DNA from: Halomonas alkalicola
GTDB taxonomy: Bacteria > Pseudomonadota > Gammaproteobacteria > Pseudomonadales > Halomonadaceae
Assembly (NCBI RefSeq): GCF_030704205.1
Contig: NZ_CP131913.1
Span: 434,001-498,000 of the forward strand
Direction of reading: 5' to 3'
Length of the DNA stretch: 64,000 nt
In this document: positions 17,819-26,330 of the stretch, piece by piece
Layout of the letters: every line of letters starts with the position of its first letter
Position numbering within the stretch: position 1 is the first letter of the stretch
Translations under genes and position numbers: made by a program
Notes under the pieces: model-generated
What the model was told of the DNA's origin: nothing
Database searches by the model: none
Seen by the model: only the letters and a program-made list of their open reading frames with translations

Positions 17819-18532
17819 ATGCCACCCGACACACCTGGCAGCGCCGTCATGCAGAGCCGCCCAAGGGCGGCTCTCTCGCGTCTATGCCCTTCCCCTCGCG
17901 CCATCGGCGCACTGCTTGTCCCCTGGATGCTGGCCGGCTGCGCCAGCGGTGGGGCGACCCCCATGGGCGACATGTTACGTGATGCCTGGGGGAGTGAGAG
18001 CGACGCCTCCGCACGCGCTGCCGATATCTCCTTCGCCAGCCTGGCGCTGCAGGCCGATGACCGCCGCGGCCTGGTGGTGCTGGGGGCCCTGGCCGAACCA
18101 GAGAGCTACTGGCCTACCGGCAATCGCGGCCTGGTGACCCTGCGCCACGAGGGGCTGCATGCCACCGCCGGCCTGGGCGCAGACCTGCTGGATACCCGCT
18201 TTACGCTACCCGAGGGCGGCACCGAGGCCCCCTGGCGGCTCCAGGCACCGGTGGCCTTCGGCCTGACCCGCAGCTGGAAGCGCGAGGATGGCCTGACCGA
18301 GCAGATGAGCGCCGAGGGCACCCTGGCCTGCAGCGCACCGGCGCCCAGGGCGCTGCCGCTGGCCACCCTGACCCTGGAGGCCTGCGAGATGACCCTGCGC
18401 TGGGAGAACGGACGGACGACCCGTGGCGAGCTGTGGCGTGACCCACAGACACGGCGGGTATGGGCCGCCAATGAGCAGGCCTGGCCCAGCGGCCCGAGGC
18501 TTCAGTGGGAGGTGGCCAGGCCATGGTGGTAA
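17819..18532 (+). CDS. YjbF/GfcB family lipoprotein
   Basis: The protein has a signal sequence with lipobox MLAGC (LLVPWMLAGCASGG). It then follows the YjbF pattern: a SFASLALQADDRRGLVVLG segment, LVTLRHEGLHATAGLGADL and a closing beta-rich domain ending WEVARPWW. The family belongs to the group 4 capsule / YjbEFGH exopolysaccharide operon and acts in the outer membrane or periplasm. The start could be the ATG at 17819 or at 17849; neither has a strong ribosome-binding site. It lies 11 bp after the small exported protein and overlaps the next gene. Confidence 0.85.
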   Translation: MPPDTPGSAVMQSRPRAALSRLCPSPRAIGALLVPWMLAGCASGGATPMGDMLRDAWGSESDASARAADISFASLALQADDRRGLVVLGALAEPESYWPTGNRGLVTLRHEGLHATAGLGADLLDTRFTLPEGGTEAPWRLQAPVAFGLTRSWKREDGLTEQMSAEGTLACSAPAPRALPLATLTLEACEMTLRWENGRTTRGELWRDPQTRRVWAANEQAWPSGPRLQWEVARPWW

Positions 18533-19314
18533 TCACACGGCTGCGCTACCTGGCAGGCGCCTTTCTGCTGACGTTGCCCCTGGCGGCTGCGGCAGAGCCC
18601 GCCCAGCCTGATGCCAGGCTCTCGGATGCCTGGCTCGGCTATCTGCAGGAAAGCGAACGGCGGGTGACATGGAGCCACGCCTTCGCCCTGCGAGACGCCA
18701 CCGCGGAACAGCTGGCGAACCAGCGTAGCCGGCTGCTCAACGAGCTCGACACCCTGAGGGTGGCTGCCCGGGTGGCCGGCAACGCCACGCTGATCCGGGG
18801 CCTGGCCGACTGGCGCGAGACCCTGGCCGACGTCCCCGCCCTGCCCGCCCGCACACCCGGCCGCCACGACCTGCCCTGGCTAGGCGCCAATCTGCGCCAT
18901 GACCCGGCGCTCGAGCGGATACGCCACTGGGGACACTGCGAGGTGCCAGGCTGGGTGGAGATCTGGCACCCGGGCGGCGTTGCGCGGCTCGAGTGGCGCG
19001 CCGGCATGAACCTGGATAGCGCTCTTAACCGGCTCCCCGCCGAGGGCCACCGCGGCATCGACAGGGCGATGGTGATCACCCCGAGCGGCGAGCAGATCGC
19101 CCGCGGCATCGCCGCCTGGAACCACCAGGCCACGCCGCTCAGCCCGGGCAGCCGGGTAGTGCTTCCCCTGCGCGAGGCCGGCGAGCGCCGGGGCGCCCTG
19201 CCCACCTCGGTACGCCAGGAGATCACCCTGGTCAACGAGCGGCTGCCGGCGTACCTGGCGACGCGCCTACCGGGCGATGAGTGCACTCTGCAAGGCATGG
19301 GTGAAGAAGAATGA
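18523..19314 (+). CDS. Capsule biosynthesis GfcC/YjbG family protein
   Basis: The protein of about 263 residues has an N-terminal signal peptide (YLAGAFLLTLPLAAAAEP) and is periplasmic. It includes a C-terminal region typical of GfcC (VWIEIWHPGG-like segment, ALNRLPAEGH, GEQIARGIAAWN). The ATG at 18523 is chosen because gggagg lies about 10 bases upstream. It overlaps the yjbF-like stop by 10 bp, suggesting coupling. GfcC is a periplasmic partner of capsule export whose structure resembles Wza domains. It overlaps the following yjbH start (ATGA). Confidence 0.85.
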   Translation: MVVITRLRYLAGAFLLTLPLAAAAEPAQPDARLSDAWLGYLQESERRVTWSHAFALRDATAEQLANQRSRLLNELDTLRVAARVAGNATLIRGLADWRETLADVPALPARTPGRHDLPWLGANLRHDPALERIRHWGHCEVPGWVEIWHPGGVARLEWRAGMNLDSALNRLPAEGHRGIDRAMVITPSGEQIARGIAAWNHQATPLSPGSRVVLPLREAGERRGALPTSVRQEITLVNERLPAYLATRLPGDECTLQGMGEEE

Positions 19315-21450
19315 GCAAATCCAAAGCTCCCTTTGGGGTCAGACCCCAAAATCGACTTAAGGGTCTGACCCCGTGTGCCCTGCTGATGGCCACAGCGGCG
19401 GCACCCGCCGCCGCGGCAGGCCTCGCCGGCGAACTGGGTACGGGCCAGAGCGACTTCGGCGGCGTGGGCATCATGCAGACGCCGACGGCGCGAATGGCGC
19501 CCGAGGGCACCATGAGCGTGAGCTGGAGCCGCACCCAGCCCTATCGTCGCTATAACGTCTTCTTCCAGCCCACCGCCTGGTTCGAGGGGGGCTTTCGCTA
19601 CGTGGAGGTGGAGAACCGCGAGTTCGCCGCCGCCGGGGACGGGCGCCCCAATCTCGACAAGGGCTTCGACATGAAGCTGCGCCTGCTCCAGGAGACCCGC
19701 TACCGGCCGCAGCTCGCCCTGGGCTTTCGCGACGTGGGCGGCACCACCCTGTTCGGCGGCGAGTACCTGGCGGCGAGCAAGCGCTGGTACGACCTGGACG
19801 TCACCCTGGGGCTTGGCTGGGGGTATCTGGGCAACCAGAGCGATGTGGACTCCCCCTTCGGCTGGGTGGCGGAGCGTTTCGACGAGCGCCCCCGCCGGGC
19901 CGGGGGCGATCAGGGCGGCGAGTTCGCCCTCGATGCGCTGTTCCGCGGGCCCATGGCGCTGTTCGGCGGCGTGGAGTGGCAGACCCCCTGGCAGCCGCTG
20001 GTGCTGCAGCTGGAGGTGGAAGGCAACGACTACGCCAACGAGCCCCAGAACAACACCCAGGAACAGGATAGCCGGGTGAACCTGGGGGCGCGCCTGGCGC
20101 TGACTGATAACCTGGAGCTCCACGCCGGCTGGCAGCGTGGCAATACCGCCATGGCCGGGGTGACCTGGAACGTCGACCTGGCCGGCCTGAGTCAGGTGAA
20201 GCGCAACCCGCCACCGGCCGATATCAACGCCCCGCCCCGGGAGGACTGGGCCGCTGTCAGCCGTGAGCTGGAGGAGAACGCCGGGATTGCGGTATCGCGC
20301 ATCACCCGTCAGGGGCGCGACATCACCGTAACCGGCGAGCCGGTGACCTACCCCTCGCTGATGCACAGCGAGATCCGGGCCGGGCGCATCCTCAACGCCC
20401 AGGCCGACGAGGAGGTCGAGCGCTTCCGTTTCCGCTGGGAGAACCGCGGCCTCGGCCTGCGCGAAGGGGTACACAGCCGCCCGGCGCTGACGGCGGCGGT
20501 GGGCAGCGCCGAGCGCGCGCGAGCGCGAGGATGACCACCTCTACGGCATCTACGCCCACGCCGAGCTGCGCGACTCAGCCCGTGCCGAGGTGCTGCACGA
20601 GACGTCGCCGCAGCGCTTCCAGTGGAGCCTGGGGCCGCGACTGGACCAGAACTTCGGCGGCCCGGACGGCTACCTCTACCGGCTCATGGCGGTGCTCGAG
20701 GCGGAGTATCGCACCGATCGCAACGGCTGGTTCTCCGGCCAGCTGGCCTGGACCGCCCTCGACAACCTGGACAACTACGAGTACATCGCCGACTCCGACC
20801 TGCCCCGGGTGCGTACCTTCATCGGCGACTACCTGGCCGAATCGAGCCTGGGGATCGAGTCGCTGCAGTACACCCGCACGGCCCAGCTGGGCGATAGCTG
20901 GTATGCCATGGGCTACGGCGGCCTGCTGGAGATGATGTACGCCGGCGCCGGCGGCGAGCTGATGTACCGCCCCTTCAACAGCCCGCTGGCCCTGGGCCTG
21001 GACGTGAACTGGGTGCGCCAGCGCGACTTCGAGCAGCGCTTCGAACTGCGCGACTACGACACCTGGACGGGCCACCTCACCGCCTACCTGGAGACCGGCA
21101 TCGAGGACGTGCTGGCCAAGCTGAGCGTGGGGCGTTACCTGGCCGGGGACCTGGGCACCACGCTGGATCTTTCCCGCGAGTTCGCCTCCGGGGCGCGGGT
21201 GGGGGCCTGGGGCACCTGGACCGATGCCGGCGACGACTTCGGCGAGGGCGGCTTCGACAAGGGGCTCTATCTCTCGGTGCCCTTCGATGCCATGTTCACC
21301 CGCTCCAGTCGCGACCGGGCCGAGGTCGCCTGGCGACCGCTCACCCGCGACGGCGGCGCCACCCTGGACCGCCGCTACCACCTCTATGATCTGACCGAGG
21401 AGCGCAGGCTCGGCGGATACTGGGAGGAGTACGGGACGGCGTGGGAGTAA
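19311..21450 (+). pseudogene. yjbH: YjbH/GfcD outer-membrane exopolysaccharide protein, frameshifted
   Basis: Two frames encode one protein of about 710 residues. The first (19311-20534) has the YjbH N-terminus (FGGVGIMQTPTARMAPEGTM) and ends in ERARARG. The second takes over around 20515-20530 as EREDDHLYGIYAHAEL and runs to 21450 (RRYHLYDLTEERRLGGYWEE). The break lies in a cgcgcgcg run (gagcgcgcgcgagcgcgagg) where a 4-base gain or equivalent would explain it. YjbH is a beta-barrel lipoprotein-like export factor. The signal-peptide region also contains a 38-bp palindromic repeat read in frame. A sequencing slip in the GC run cannot be excluded. Confidence 0.8.
19335..19372. repeat. Palindromic GGGGTCAGACCCC repeat inside yjbH
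   Basis: The sequence is ggggtcagacccc, a short AT-rich centre with ttaa, then gggtctgacccc, the inverse of the left arm. It lies in the coding region just after the start of yjbH and is read as GVRPQNRLKGLTP, interrupting the expected signal peptide. It is the same unit as at 22161-22218 and (split) 6445-6526. Confidence 0.8.
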
Positions 21451-21453
21451 GCT

Positions 21454-21501
21454 GCAAGGGCTCAAGGGGGCAAGGGTTTACCTTGAAGCTTGAGCCTTTG
21501 C
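21454..21501 (+). terminator. Hairpin after yjbH, probable terminator
   Basis: The arms gcaagggctcaag (21454-21466) and cttgagcctttgc (21489-21501) pair with one G-T wobble, starting 4 bp after the yjbH stop. There is no long T run, so it may be a weak or factor-aided terminator for the gfc/yjb operon. Confidence 0.6.
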
Positions 21502-21563
21502 GCTGCTCTACGTAGACTGCTTAAACAAGCATCACGGATGAACCATCGCTCAGGAGACCTACC

Positions 21564-22142
21564 ATGCGCATCTTACCGCTTGCGGTTGCAGCCACCCTCT
21601 CGCTCTCGACGTTCGCCGGCCAGGCACTGGCCTACCAGGCCGGTGATGTCTATGTGCGCGGCGAATTCGAGAAATCCGATCTGGCGTCGGCCAAGTTCTC
21701 CCGCGAGAGCGGCTTCGCCATCGCCGGTGGCTACCTGATCACGGACATGCTCGGCGTCGAGCTCGGCATCGGCGAGAAGCTGGAACACGACTGCCAGCTC
21801 GACGCCGGCGACGCAGGCAGCCTCGACCGCATGCCGGTCAACCTGCTGCTGCAGTACTACCCTCTGGGTGGCATCGAGGATGCTCGCGTGCAGCCCTTCG
21901 TCGGCGTGGGCGTGAACTACACCCGCTTCTCCGGCGTCAGCACCGCCGGCCTGAGCGTGGACAACGACTACGGCTTCGCCGGCCAGGTGGGCATGGACCT
22001 GGTGATCACCGATAACCTCAGCGCCACCAGCTTCGCCCGCTATACCGAGGTGGATGCAACCTTCGAGAGCGGCGGTGAGACGGTGGAGAAGGTGCGCCTC
22101 GACCCGCTGACCGTCGGCGCCGGCATCACCTACCGCTTCTAG
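21564..22142 (+). CDS. Small outer-membrane beta-barrel protein (OmpW/OmpA-like)
   Basis: The 192-residue protein has a cleavable signal peptide (AATLSLSTFAGQALA). The alternating beta-strand pattern ends in a typical outer-membrane C-terminus (TVGAGITYRF, terminal Phe). Strands such as QPFVGVGVNYTRFSG and GFAGQVGMDLVITDN resemble OmpW and related eight-stranded barrels. The ATG at 21564 is preceded by caggag at suitable spacing. It is probably monocistronic, between two hairpins. Substrate or function is unknown; OmpW-type porins take up small hydrophobic molecules. Confidence 0.75.
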   Translation: MRILPLAVAATLSLSTFAGQALAYQAGDVYVRGEFEKSDLASAKFSRESGFAIAGGYLITDMLGVELGIGEKLEHDCQLDAGDAGSLDRMPVNLLLQYYPLGGIEDARVQPFVGVGVNYTRFSGVSTAGLSVDNDYGFAGQVGMDLVITDNLSATSFARYTEVDATFESGGETVEKVRLDPLTVGAGITYRF

Positions 22143-22160
22143 GCTTCGCCCAAGGTATCA

Positions 22161-22218
22161 CTCGGGGTCAGGCCCTTAAGCCAACTTAGTTAAGTTGCCT
22201 TAAGGGTCTGACCCCGAG
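22161..22218. repeat. Near-perfect 58-bp hairpin of the GGGGTCAGACCC repeat family
   Basis: The left arm ctcggggtcaggcccttaag pairs with the right arm cttaagggtctgaccccgag, and further complementary bases lie toward the centre (about 28 bp per arm with few mismatches). It lies between the convergent ompW-like and rsuA genes and could serve as a two-way transcription stop as well as being a mobile palindromic unit. Confidence 0.85.
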
Positions 22219-22224
22219 GCGTGC

Positions 22225-22923
22225 TTAGAAAGCGGCGATTTCGTCGGCGGTGAGTTCGCGCCATTCCCCTTCGGGCAGCTCGCCCAGCGCCAGCGGGCCG
22301 ATGGACTCCCGGTGCAGGGCGACCACATGGTTGCCGATGGCGGCGAACATGCGCTTCACCTGGTGGTACTTGCCCTCATAGAGGGTGAGCTCGGCGACCG
22401 TCGGCTCGCGCATGGCAAGCTCCGCCGGGCGGGTGGGCGTCTCCTCGCCCTCGAGCACCACGCCCTCGGCGAAGGCCTCGATGGCGCGCGCCAGTGCATC
22501 ACCCTCCAGCGGCTCGGCCAGGGTGACCCGGTAGACCTTGCCGCAGCGGTGCTTCGGGGAGGTGACCCGGTGGGACCACTGGCCGTCGTCGGTCAGGAGC
22601 ACCAGGCCGGTAGTGTCGACGTCGAGTCGCCCCACCGGCTGCAGGCGCTCCACCTTGGGCAGCTCGATCAGGTCGATGGCCCGCGGATAGAGGGTGCGCC
22701 GGGCGGTGCACTCCACTCCCATGGGCTTGTGGAGCATCACGTAGCGCAGCCCCACCAGCGCTAGGGGCTCGCCGTTCCAGGTGACGCGACTCGCCTCGCC
22801 GACCTGAGTGGCGGGGTTCTTGATCACCTCGCCGTCAACGCTCACCTCGCCGCGGTGCATCGCCTTCTTGGCCAGGCTGCGGGTGAGCTCGGTGGTCTCG
22901 GAGAGGAAGCGGTCGAGGCGCAT
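22225..22923 (-). CDS. rsuA: 16S rRNA pseudouridine(516) synthase
   Basis: The 232-residue enzyme converts uridine 516 of 16S rRNA to pseudouridine. It has the N-terminal S4 RNA-binding domain (MRLDRFLSETTELTRSLAKK) and the catalytic GRLDVDTTGLVLLT motif whose first Asp is the nucleophile. KYHQVKRMFAAIGN follows, the RsuA-family motif III. Its start overlaps the omega-amidase stop (TGATG), so the two are coupled. Confidence 0.95.
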   Translation of the reverse strand: MRLDRFLSETTELTRSLAKKAMHRGEVSVDGEVIKNPATQVGEASRVTWNGEPLALVGLRYVMLHKPMGVECTARRTLYPRAIDLIELPKVERLQPVGRLDVDTTGLVLLTDDGQWSHRVTSPKHRCGKVYRVTLAEPLEGDALARAIEAFAEGVVLEGEETPTRPAELAMREPTVAELTLYEGKYHQVKRMFAAIGNHVVALHRESIGPLALGELPEGEWRELTADEIAAF

Positions 22924-23738
22924 CAGAAGCCGACTCCGTCGGAGAGGGTGAAGTGGTCGGCGTCGCGCCAGGCGGGAAACTTCTCGCGGAAGTCCTTGAG
23001 CTCATCCAGCGACAGGCTGCCGGTCTTCACGAAGACGCTGCCTTCGGGCTCGTCGATCAGCGCCTCGCCCTTGGCGTCGATCAGCATGGAGTCGCCGGCG
23101 TAGGGCAACCCGTTGGCGTCCTCGCCGACGCGATTCACGCCGATCACTGGGCAGAGGTTCTCGATGGCGCGGGCCTGCAGCAGGGTGCGCCAGGGGTGGC
23201 GCCGCGGGGCCGGCCAGTTGGCCACGCAGAGCAAGGCGTCGTACTCGAAGTGCTCGCCGGGGGCCGGCTGCTGGCGCAGCCAGACCGGGAAGCGCAGGTC
23301 GTAGCAGACGCTGAGCAGGAGCCGGAAGCCCTTGAGCTCGACAATCACCCGCTCGTGGCCCATGGCGTAGCGCTCGTGCTCGCCGGCCATGCGAAAGAGG
23401 TGGCGCTTGTCGTAGGTGGCAAGCGTCCCGTCGGGGCGCGCCCACACCAGGCGGTTGAAGTAGTTACCCTGCTCCACGATCGCCACGCTGCCGGTGACGA
23501 CGCAGCCGCGCTGCCAGGCCTGGTCCTTTAGCCAGGCCACGGTGCGGCTCTCCGCCATGGGCTCGGCCATCTCCCGGGAGTTCATGGTGAAGCCGGTGGC
23601 AAACATCTCGGGCAGCACGATCAGGTCGGTATCGGCCTGGCCGAGGTCGCCCAGGGTCTCCTCCAGCATCCGGCAGTTGGCCTCCGGGTCTTCCCAGCGC
23701 AGGTCGCACTGTACCAGGGTCACTCTCAGCTCGCTCAT
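22923..23738 (-). CDS. Omega-amidase, nitrilase superfamily (YafV type)
   Basis: The enzyme hydrolyses alpha-ketoglutaramate/alpha-ketosuccinamate-type amides (or a related damaged metabolite) in the cytoplasm. The Glu-Lys-Cys triad is visible in LPEMFATGF, YDKRHLFRM and SVCYDLRFPVW. The ATG at 23738 is preceded by caggag and gives 271 residues, usual for YafV; an upstream in-frame ATG at 23774 is unlikely. It forms a two-gene operon with rsuA. Confidence 0.9.
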   Translation of the reverse strand: MSELRVTLVQCDLRWEDPEANCRMLEETLGDLGQADTDLIVLPEMFATGFTMNSREMAEPMAESRTVAWLKDQAWQRGCVVTGSVAIVEQGNYFNRLVWARPDGTLATYDKRHLFRMAGEHERYAMGHERVIVELKGFRLLLSVCYDLRFPVWLRQQPAPGEHFEYDALLCVANWPAPRRHPWRTLLQARAIENLCPVIGVNRVGEDANGLPYAGDSMLIDAKGEALIDEPEGSVFVKTGSLSLDELKDFREKFPAWRDADHFTLSDGVGF

Positions 23739-23886
23739 GGGGCGCTCCTGCTCGATAGGTGATTGTGACAGCAAGCGTAACCCAGGCCCGGGGCCACGTC
23801 AGCCGCCCCCGTGGCGGCTAGCCCGATAGCCTGCTAACGTACAGCTTTCCCGTCACCTTATACGCCGTCCTGGCCACGAGACCCCG

Positions 23887-24795
23887 ATGCGCCCATCGCC
23901 CAGCCCCACCCCCGACCGTGAACCCGCCAAGGGGGTCGCCTTCGGCCTCTCCGCCTATATCCTGTGGGGCTGCTTTCCGCTCTTCTTCGCCCTGTTCCAG
24001 GGGGTGCCGGCCTTCGAGATCCTGATCCACCGGATCCTCTGGTCCTGCCTGTTCCTGGTGGGGCTGGTCACCCTGCTCAGGCGCTGGGCGCCGATCCGCA
24101 AGGCCCTGGGTGAGCCGCGCCGCCTGGGCAGCGTGCTGGGCTGCGCGCTGCTGATCGCGATCAACTGGGGGCTCTACATCTATGCGGTGGAGACCCGCCA
24201 GGTGCTGCAGGCGAGCCTGGGCTACTTCATGACGCCGCTGGTCAACGTGGCACTGGGGATGCTGGTGCTGCGCGAGACCATGCACCGGCTGCAGGCGGCG
24301 GCCGTGGGGCTCGCCGCCGTGGCAATTCTGATCCAGCTGCTTCTGCTCGGGGAGCTGCCGTGGATCAGCCTGGGGCTCGCCTTCTCCTTCGGCACCTACG
24401 GGCTGCTGCGCAAGCAGGTGCCGCTGGATGGCCTCTCGGGGCTGTTCGTGGAGACCCTGCTGCTGATGCCGCTGGCGCTGCTGACGCTGGCCTGGCTGGT
24501 CCAGGTCGACCTCTCCCACTTCCTGGGAGAGACCCGCACCACCCTGCTGCTGATTGCCAGCGGGGTGATCACCGCCCTGCCCCTGCTGGCCTTTGCCGGC
24601 GCGGCCAGGCGGCTGCGCCTGGCCACCCTCGGCTTTCTGATGTACATCAACCCCACCATCCAGTTCGGCATCGCCCTGCTCGTATTCGGCGAGCCGCTCA
24701 CGGCGGTGCAGCTGGCCACCTTCGCGCTGATCTGGACGGCGCTTGCGCTCTACACCTGGTCCGCCTGGCAGGGGCGAGTGAGGGCGGCGGCCTAG
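23887..24795 (+). CDS. rarD: RarD-type EamA transporter
   Basis: The 302-residue inner-membrane protein has about ten membrane segments in two EamA halves. The RarD-specific features are the start KGVAFGLSAYILWGCFPLFF, the ALLIAINWGLYIYAVE segment and YINPTIQFGIALLVFGE. The family is named for a chloramphenicol-resistance locus; the natural substrate is uncertain. It stands alone, convergent with metY. Confidence 0.92.
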   Translation: MRPSPSPTPDREPAKGVAFGLSAYILWGCFPLFFALFQGVPAFEILIHRILWSCLFLVGLVTLLRRWAPIRKALGEPRRLGSVLGCALLIAINWGLYIYAVETRQVLQASLGYFMTPLVNVALGMLVLRETMHRLQAAAVGLAAVAILIQLLLLGELPWISLGLAFSFGTYGLLRKQVPLDGLSGLFVETLLLMPLALLTLAWLVQVDLSHFLGETRTTLLLIASGVITALPLLAFAGAARRLRLATLGFLMYINPTIQFGIALLVFGEPLTAVQLATFALIWTALALYTWSAWQGRVRAAA

Positions 24796-24808
24796 GAGGC
24801 ACCGCCCC

Positions 24809-24825
24809 GGAGCCCTGCGGGCTCC
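24809..24825. terminator. GC-rich hairpin between convergent rarD and metY
   Basis: The sequence ggagccctgcgggctcc forms a 7-bp stem with a 3-base loop, 14 bp after the rarD stop and 36 bp before the metY end. It is well placed as a bidirectional terminator. Confidence 0.6.
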
Positions 24826-24860
24826 CTTCGCCGAGCGGAGCTCAGCTCCTACCCGTCAGA

Positions 24861-26135
24861 TCAGCGCTGGCTAGCGGCCAGGGCCTGATCGAGGTCGGCG
24901 AGGATGTCGTCGATATGCTCGATGCCAATGGAGAGGCGGACCATGTCCGGCGTCACCCCCGCCTTGACCAGCTCCTCGTCGTTGAGCTGGCGGTGGGTGG
25001 TGGCGGCGGGAATCGACGAGCAGGTCTTGGCATCGCCGATGTTGACCAGGCGCAGGATCATGCCCAGGGCGTCGTAGAAACGCGCGCCGGCCTCGCGGCC
25101 GCCCTTGATGCCGAAGCTCAAGATGCCCGAGGCGCGACCGCCCATGTACTCCTGGGCCAGGCCGTGGTCCTTGTGGCTCGGCAGGCCCGCGTACTTCACC
25201 CAGGTCACCGCGTCGTGGCCCTCCAGGTATTCGGCCACCCGCTGGGCGTTGTCGCAGATCCGCTCGATGCGCAGCGCCAGGGTCTCGAGCCCCTGCAGCA
25301 GGTTCCAGGCGGCCTGGGCGGAGAGCGCCGCGCCCATGTTGCGCAGCGGCACCACCCGGGCGCGGCCGATGAAGGCGGCCTCGCCGAGATCCCGCGTGTA
25401 GCAGACCCCGTGGTAGGAGACATCCGGCTGGTTGAGCAGCGGGAAGCGCTCGGCGTGCTCGGCCCAGGGGAACTTGCCGGAGTCGACGATGACGCCGCCC
25501 ACGGTGGTACCGTGGCCGCCGATGTACTTGGTGGCCGAATGGATCACGATGTCGGCGCCGTGCTCGATGGGACGCCACAGGAAGGGGGTGGGCACGGTGT
25601 TGTCGACGATCACCGGTACGCCGTGGCGATGGGCCACCTCGGCCAGGGCCTTCATGTCCACCACGCTGCCCGACGGGTTGCCGACGCTCTCGCAGAAGAC
25701 CGCCTTGGTGCGCGCATCGATCAGCGCCTCGAGGCCGGCCAGGTCGTCCTTGTCGGCGAAGCGCACCTCGATGCCCTGGCGCGGCAGGGTGTGGGCGAAG
25801 AGGTTGTAGGTGCCGCCGTAGAGCTCGCTGATGGAGACGATGTTGTCGCCCGCCTCGGCAATGGTCTGGATCGCATAGGTGATGGCGGCCATGCCCGAGG
25901 CCACGGCGAGGCCGGCGAGGCCGCCTTCCAGGGCGGCGATGCGCTGCTCCAGCACCGCGCAGGTGGGGTTCATGATCCGCGAGTAGATGTTGCCCTCGAC
26001 CTTGAGGTCGAAGAGGTCGGCGGCGTGCTGGGCGCTGTCGAAAGAGAACGAGGTGGTCTGGTGGATGGGCACCGCCACCGAGTGCTGGTCGTCGGGGGCA
26101 TAGCCGTGGTGCAGGGCGATGGTTTCGCGCTTCAT
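24861..26135 (-). CDS. metY: O-acetylhomoserine sulfhydrylase / aminocarboxypropyltransferase
   Basis: The 424-residue PLP enzyme forms homocysteine (or methionine) from O-acetylhomoserine and sulfide (or methanethiol). It has the family start TIALHHGYAPDDQHSVAVPI, NIYSRIMNPT, and the PLP lysine in VIHSATKYIGGHGT, with CSSIPAATTHRQL near the C-terminus as in MetY. Length is standard. The ATG is preceded by aaggac. A TnpB-type element ends only about 70 bp upstream of the start, so the native promoter may be displaced. Confidence 0.95.
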   Translation of the reverse strand: MKRETIALHHGYAPDDQHSVAVPIHQTTSFSFDSAQHAADLFDLKVEGNIYSRIMNPTCAVLEQRIAALEGGLAGLAVASGMAAITYAIQTIAEAGDNIVSISELYGGTYNLFAHTLPRQGIEVRFADKDDLAGLEALIDARTKAVFCESVGNPSGSVVDMKALAEVAHRHGVPVIVDNTVPTPFLWRPIEHGADIVIHSATKYIGGHGTTVGGVIVDSGKFPWAEHAERFPLLNQPDVSYHGVCYTRDLGEAAFIGRARVVPLRNMGAALSAQAAWNLLQGLETLALRIERICDNAQRVAEYLEGHDAVTWVKYAGLPSHKDHGLAQEYMGGRASGILSFGIKGGREAGARFYDALGMILRLVNIGDAKTCSSIPAATTHRQLNDEELVKAGVTPDMVRLSIGIEHIDDILADLDQALAASQR

Positions 26136-26204
26136 GAGGTGTCCTTGCGGTTGCTGTGGATGATCCGGCGTGGGTGGTGGGCCGACACGGCCATTTCACC
26201 AGAT

Positions 26205-26330
26205 GGTGACTGCTCCCCGCCCTAGCGGGCGAGGCTTCCCACTTCTCAGGCAGCAACCGGCGACATGCCGGACTTACGCAAGCCTCCATGGGCAGAGACG
26301 GACAGCCCTTCCGCCTTCAACTTCACTATG
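26205..26330 (-). ncRNA. Predicted TnpB-associated omega RNA / right end of IS200/IS605-type element
   Basis: The minus strand from within the end of tnpB passes through a strong hairpin (plus-strand arms ctccccgccc and gggcgag, 26214-26234). That is the place and form of the transposon right end, which supplies the guide-RNA scaffold of TnpB. A similar hairpin (27513-27533) lies at the opposite end of the element. The guide portion would read into the metY leader. The exact limits are inferred by analogy with characterised TnpB systems, and no direct evidence of transcription is visible. Confidence 0.4.

Noticed and set aside
19335..19372. Intrinsic terminator inside yjbH
   Set aside because: The same palindrome occurs at other sites as a repeat family and is read through in frame here, so a repeat insertion explains it better.
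18639..20474. Open frame of 611 codons on the minus strand across gfcC and yjbH
   Set aside because: It shadows two real genes in the opposite direction and has low-complexity composition with no recognisable motif.
26136..26210. SAM-type riboswitch before metY
   Set aside because: The leader is only about 70 bp and shows none of the conserved SAM riboswitch core; the visible hairpin belongs to the TnpB element end.
24871..26289. Open frame overlapping metY in another frame
   Set aside because: Arg/Pro-rich shadow of a clear PLP enzyme gene; no independent support.
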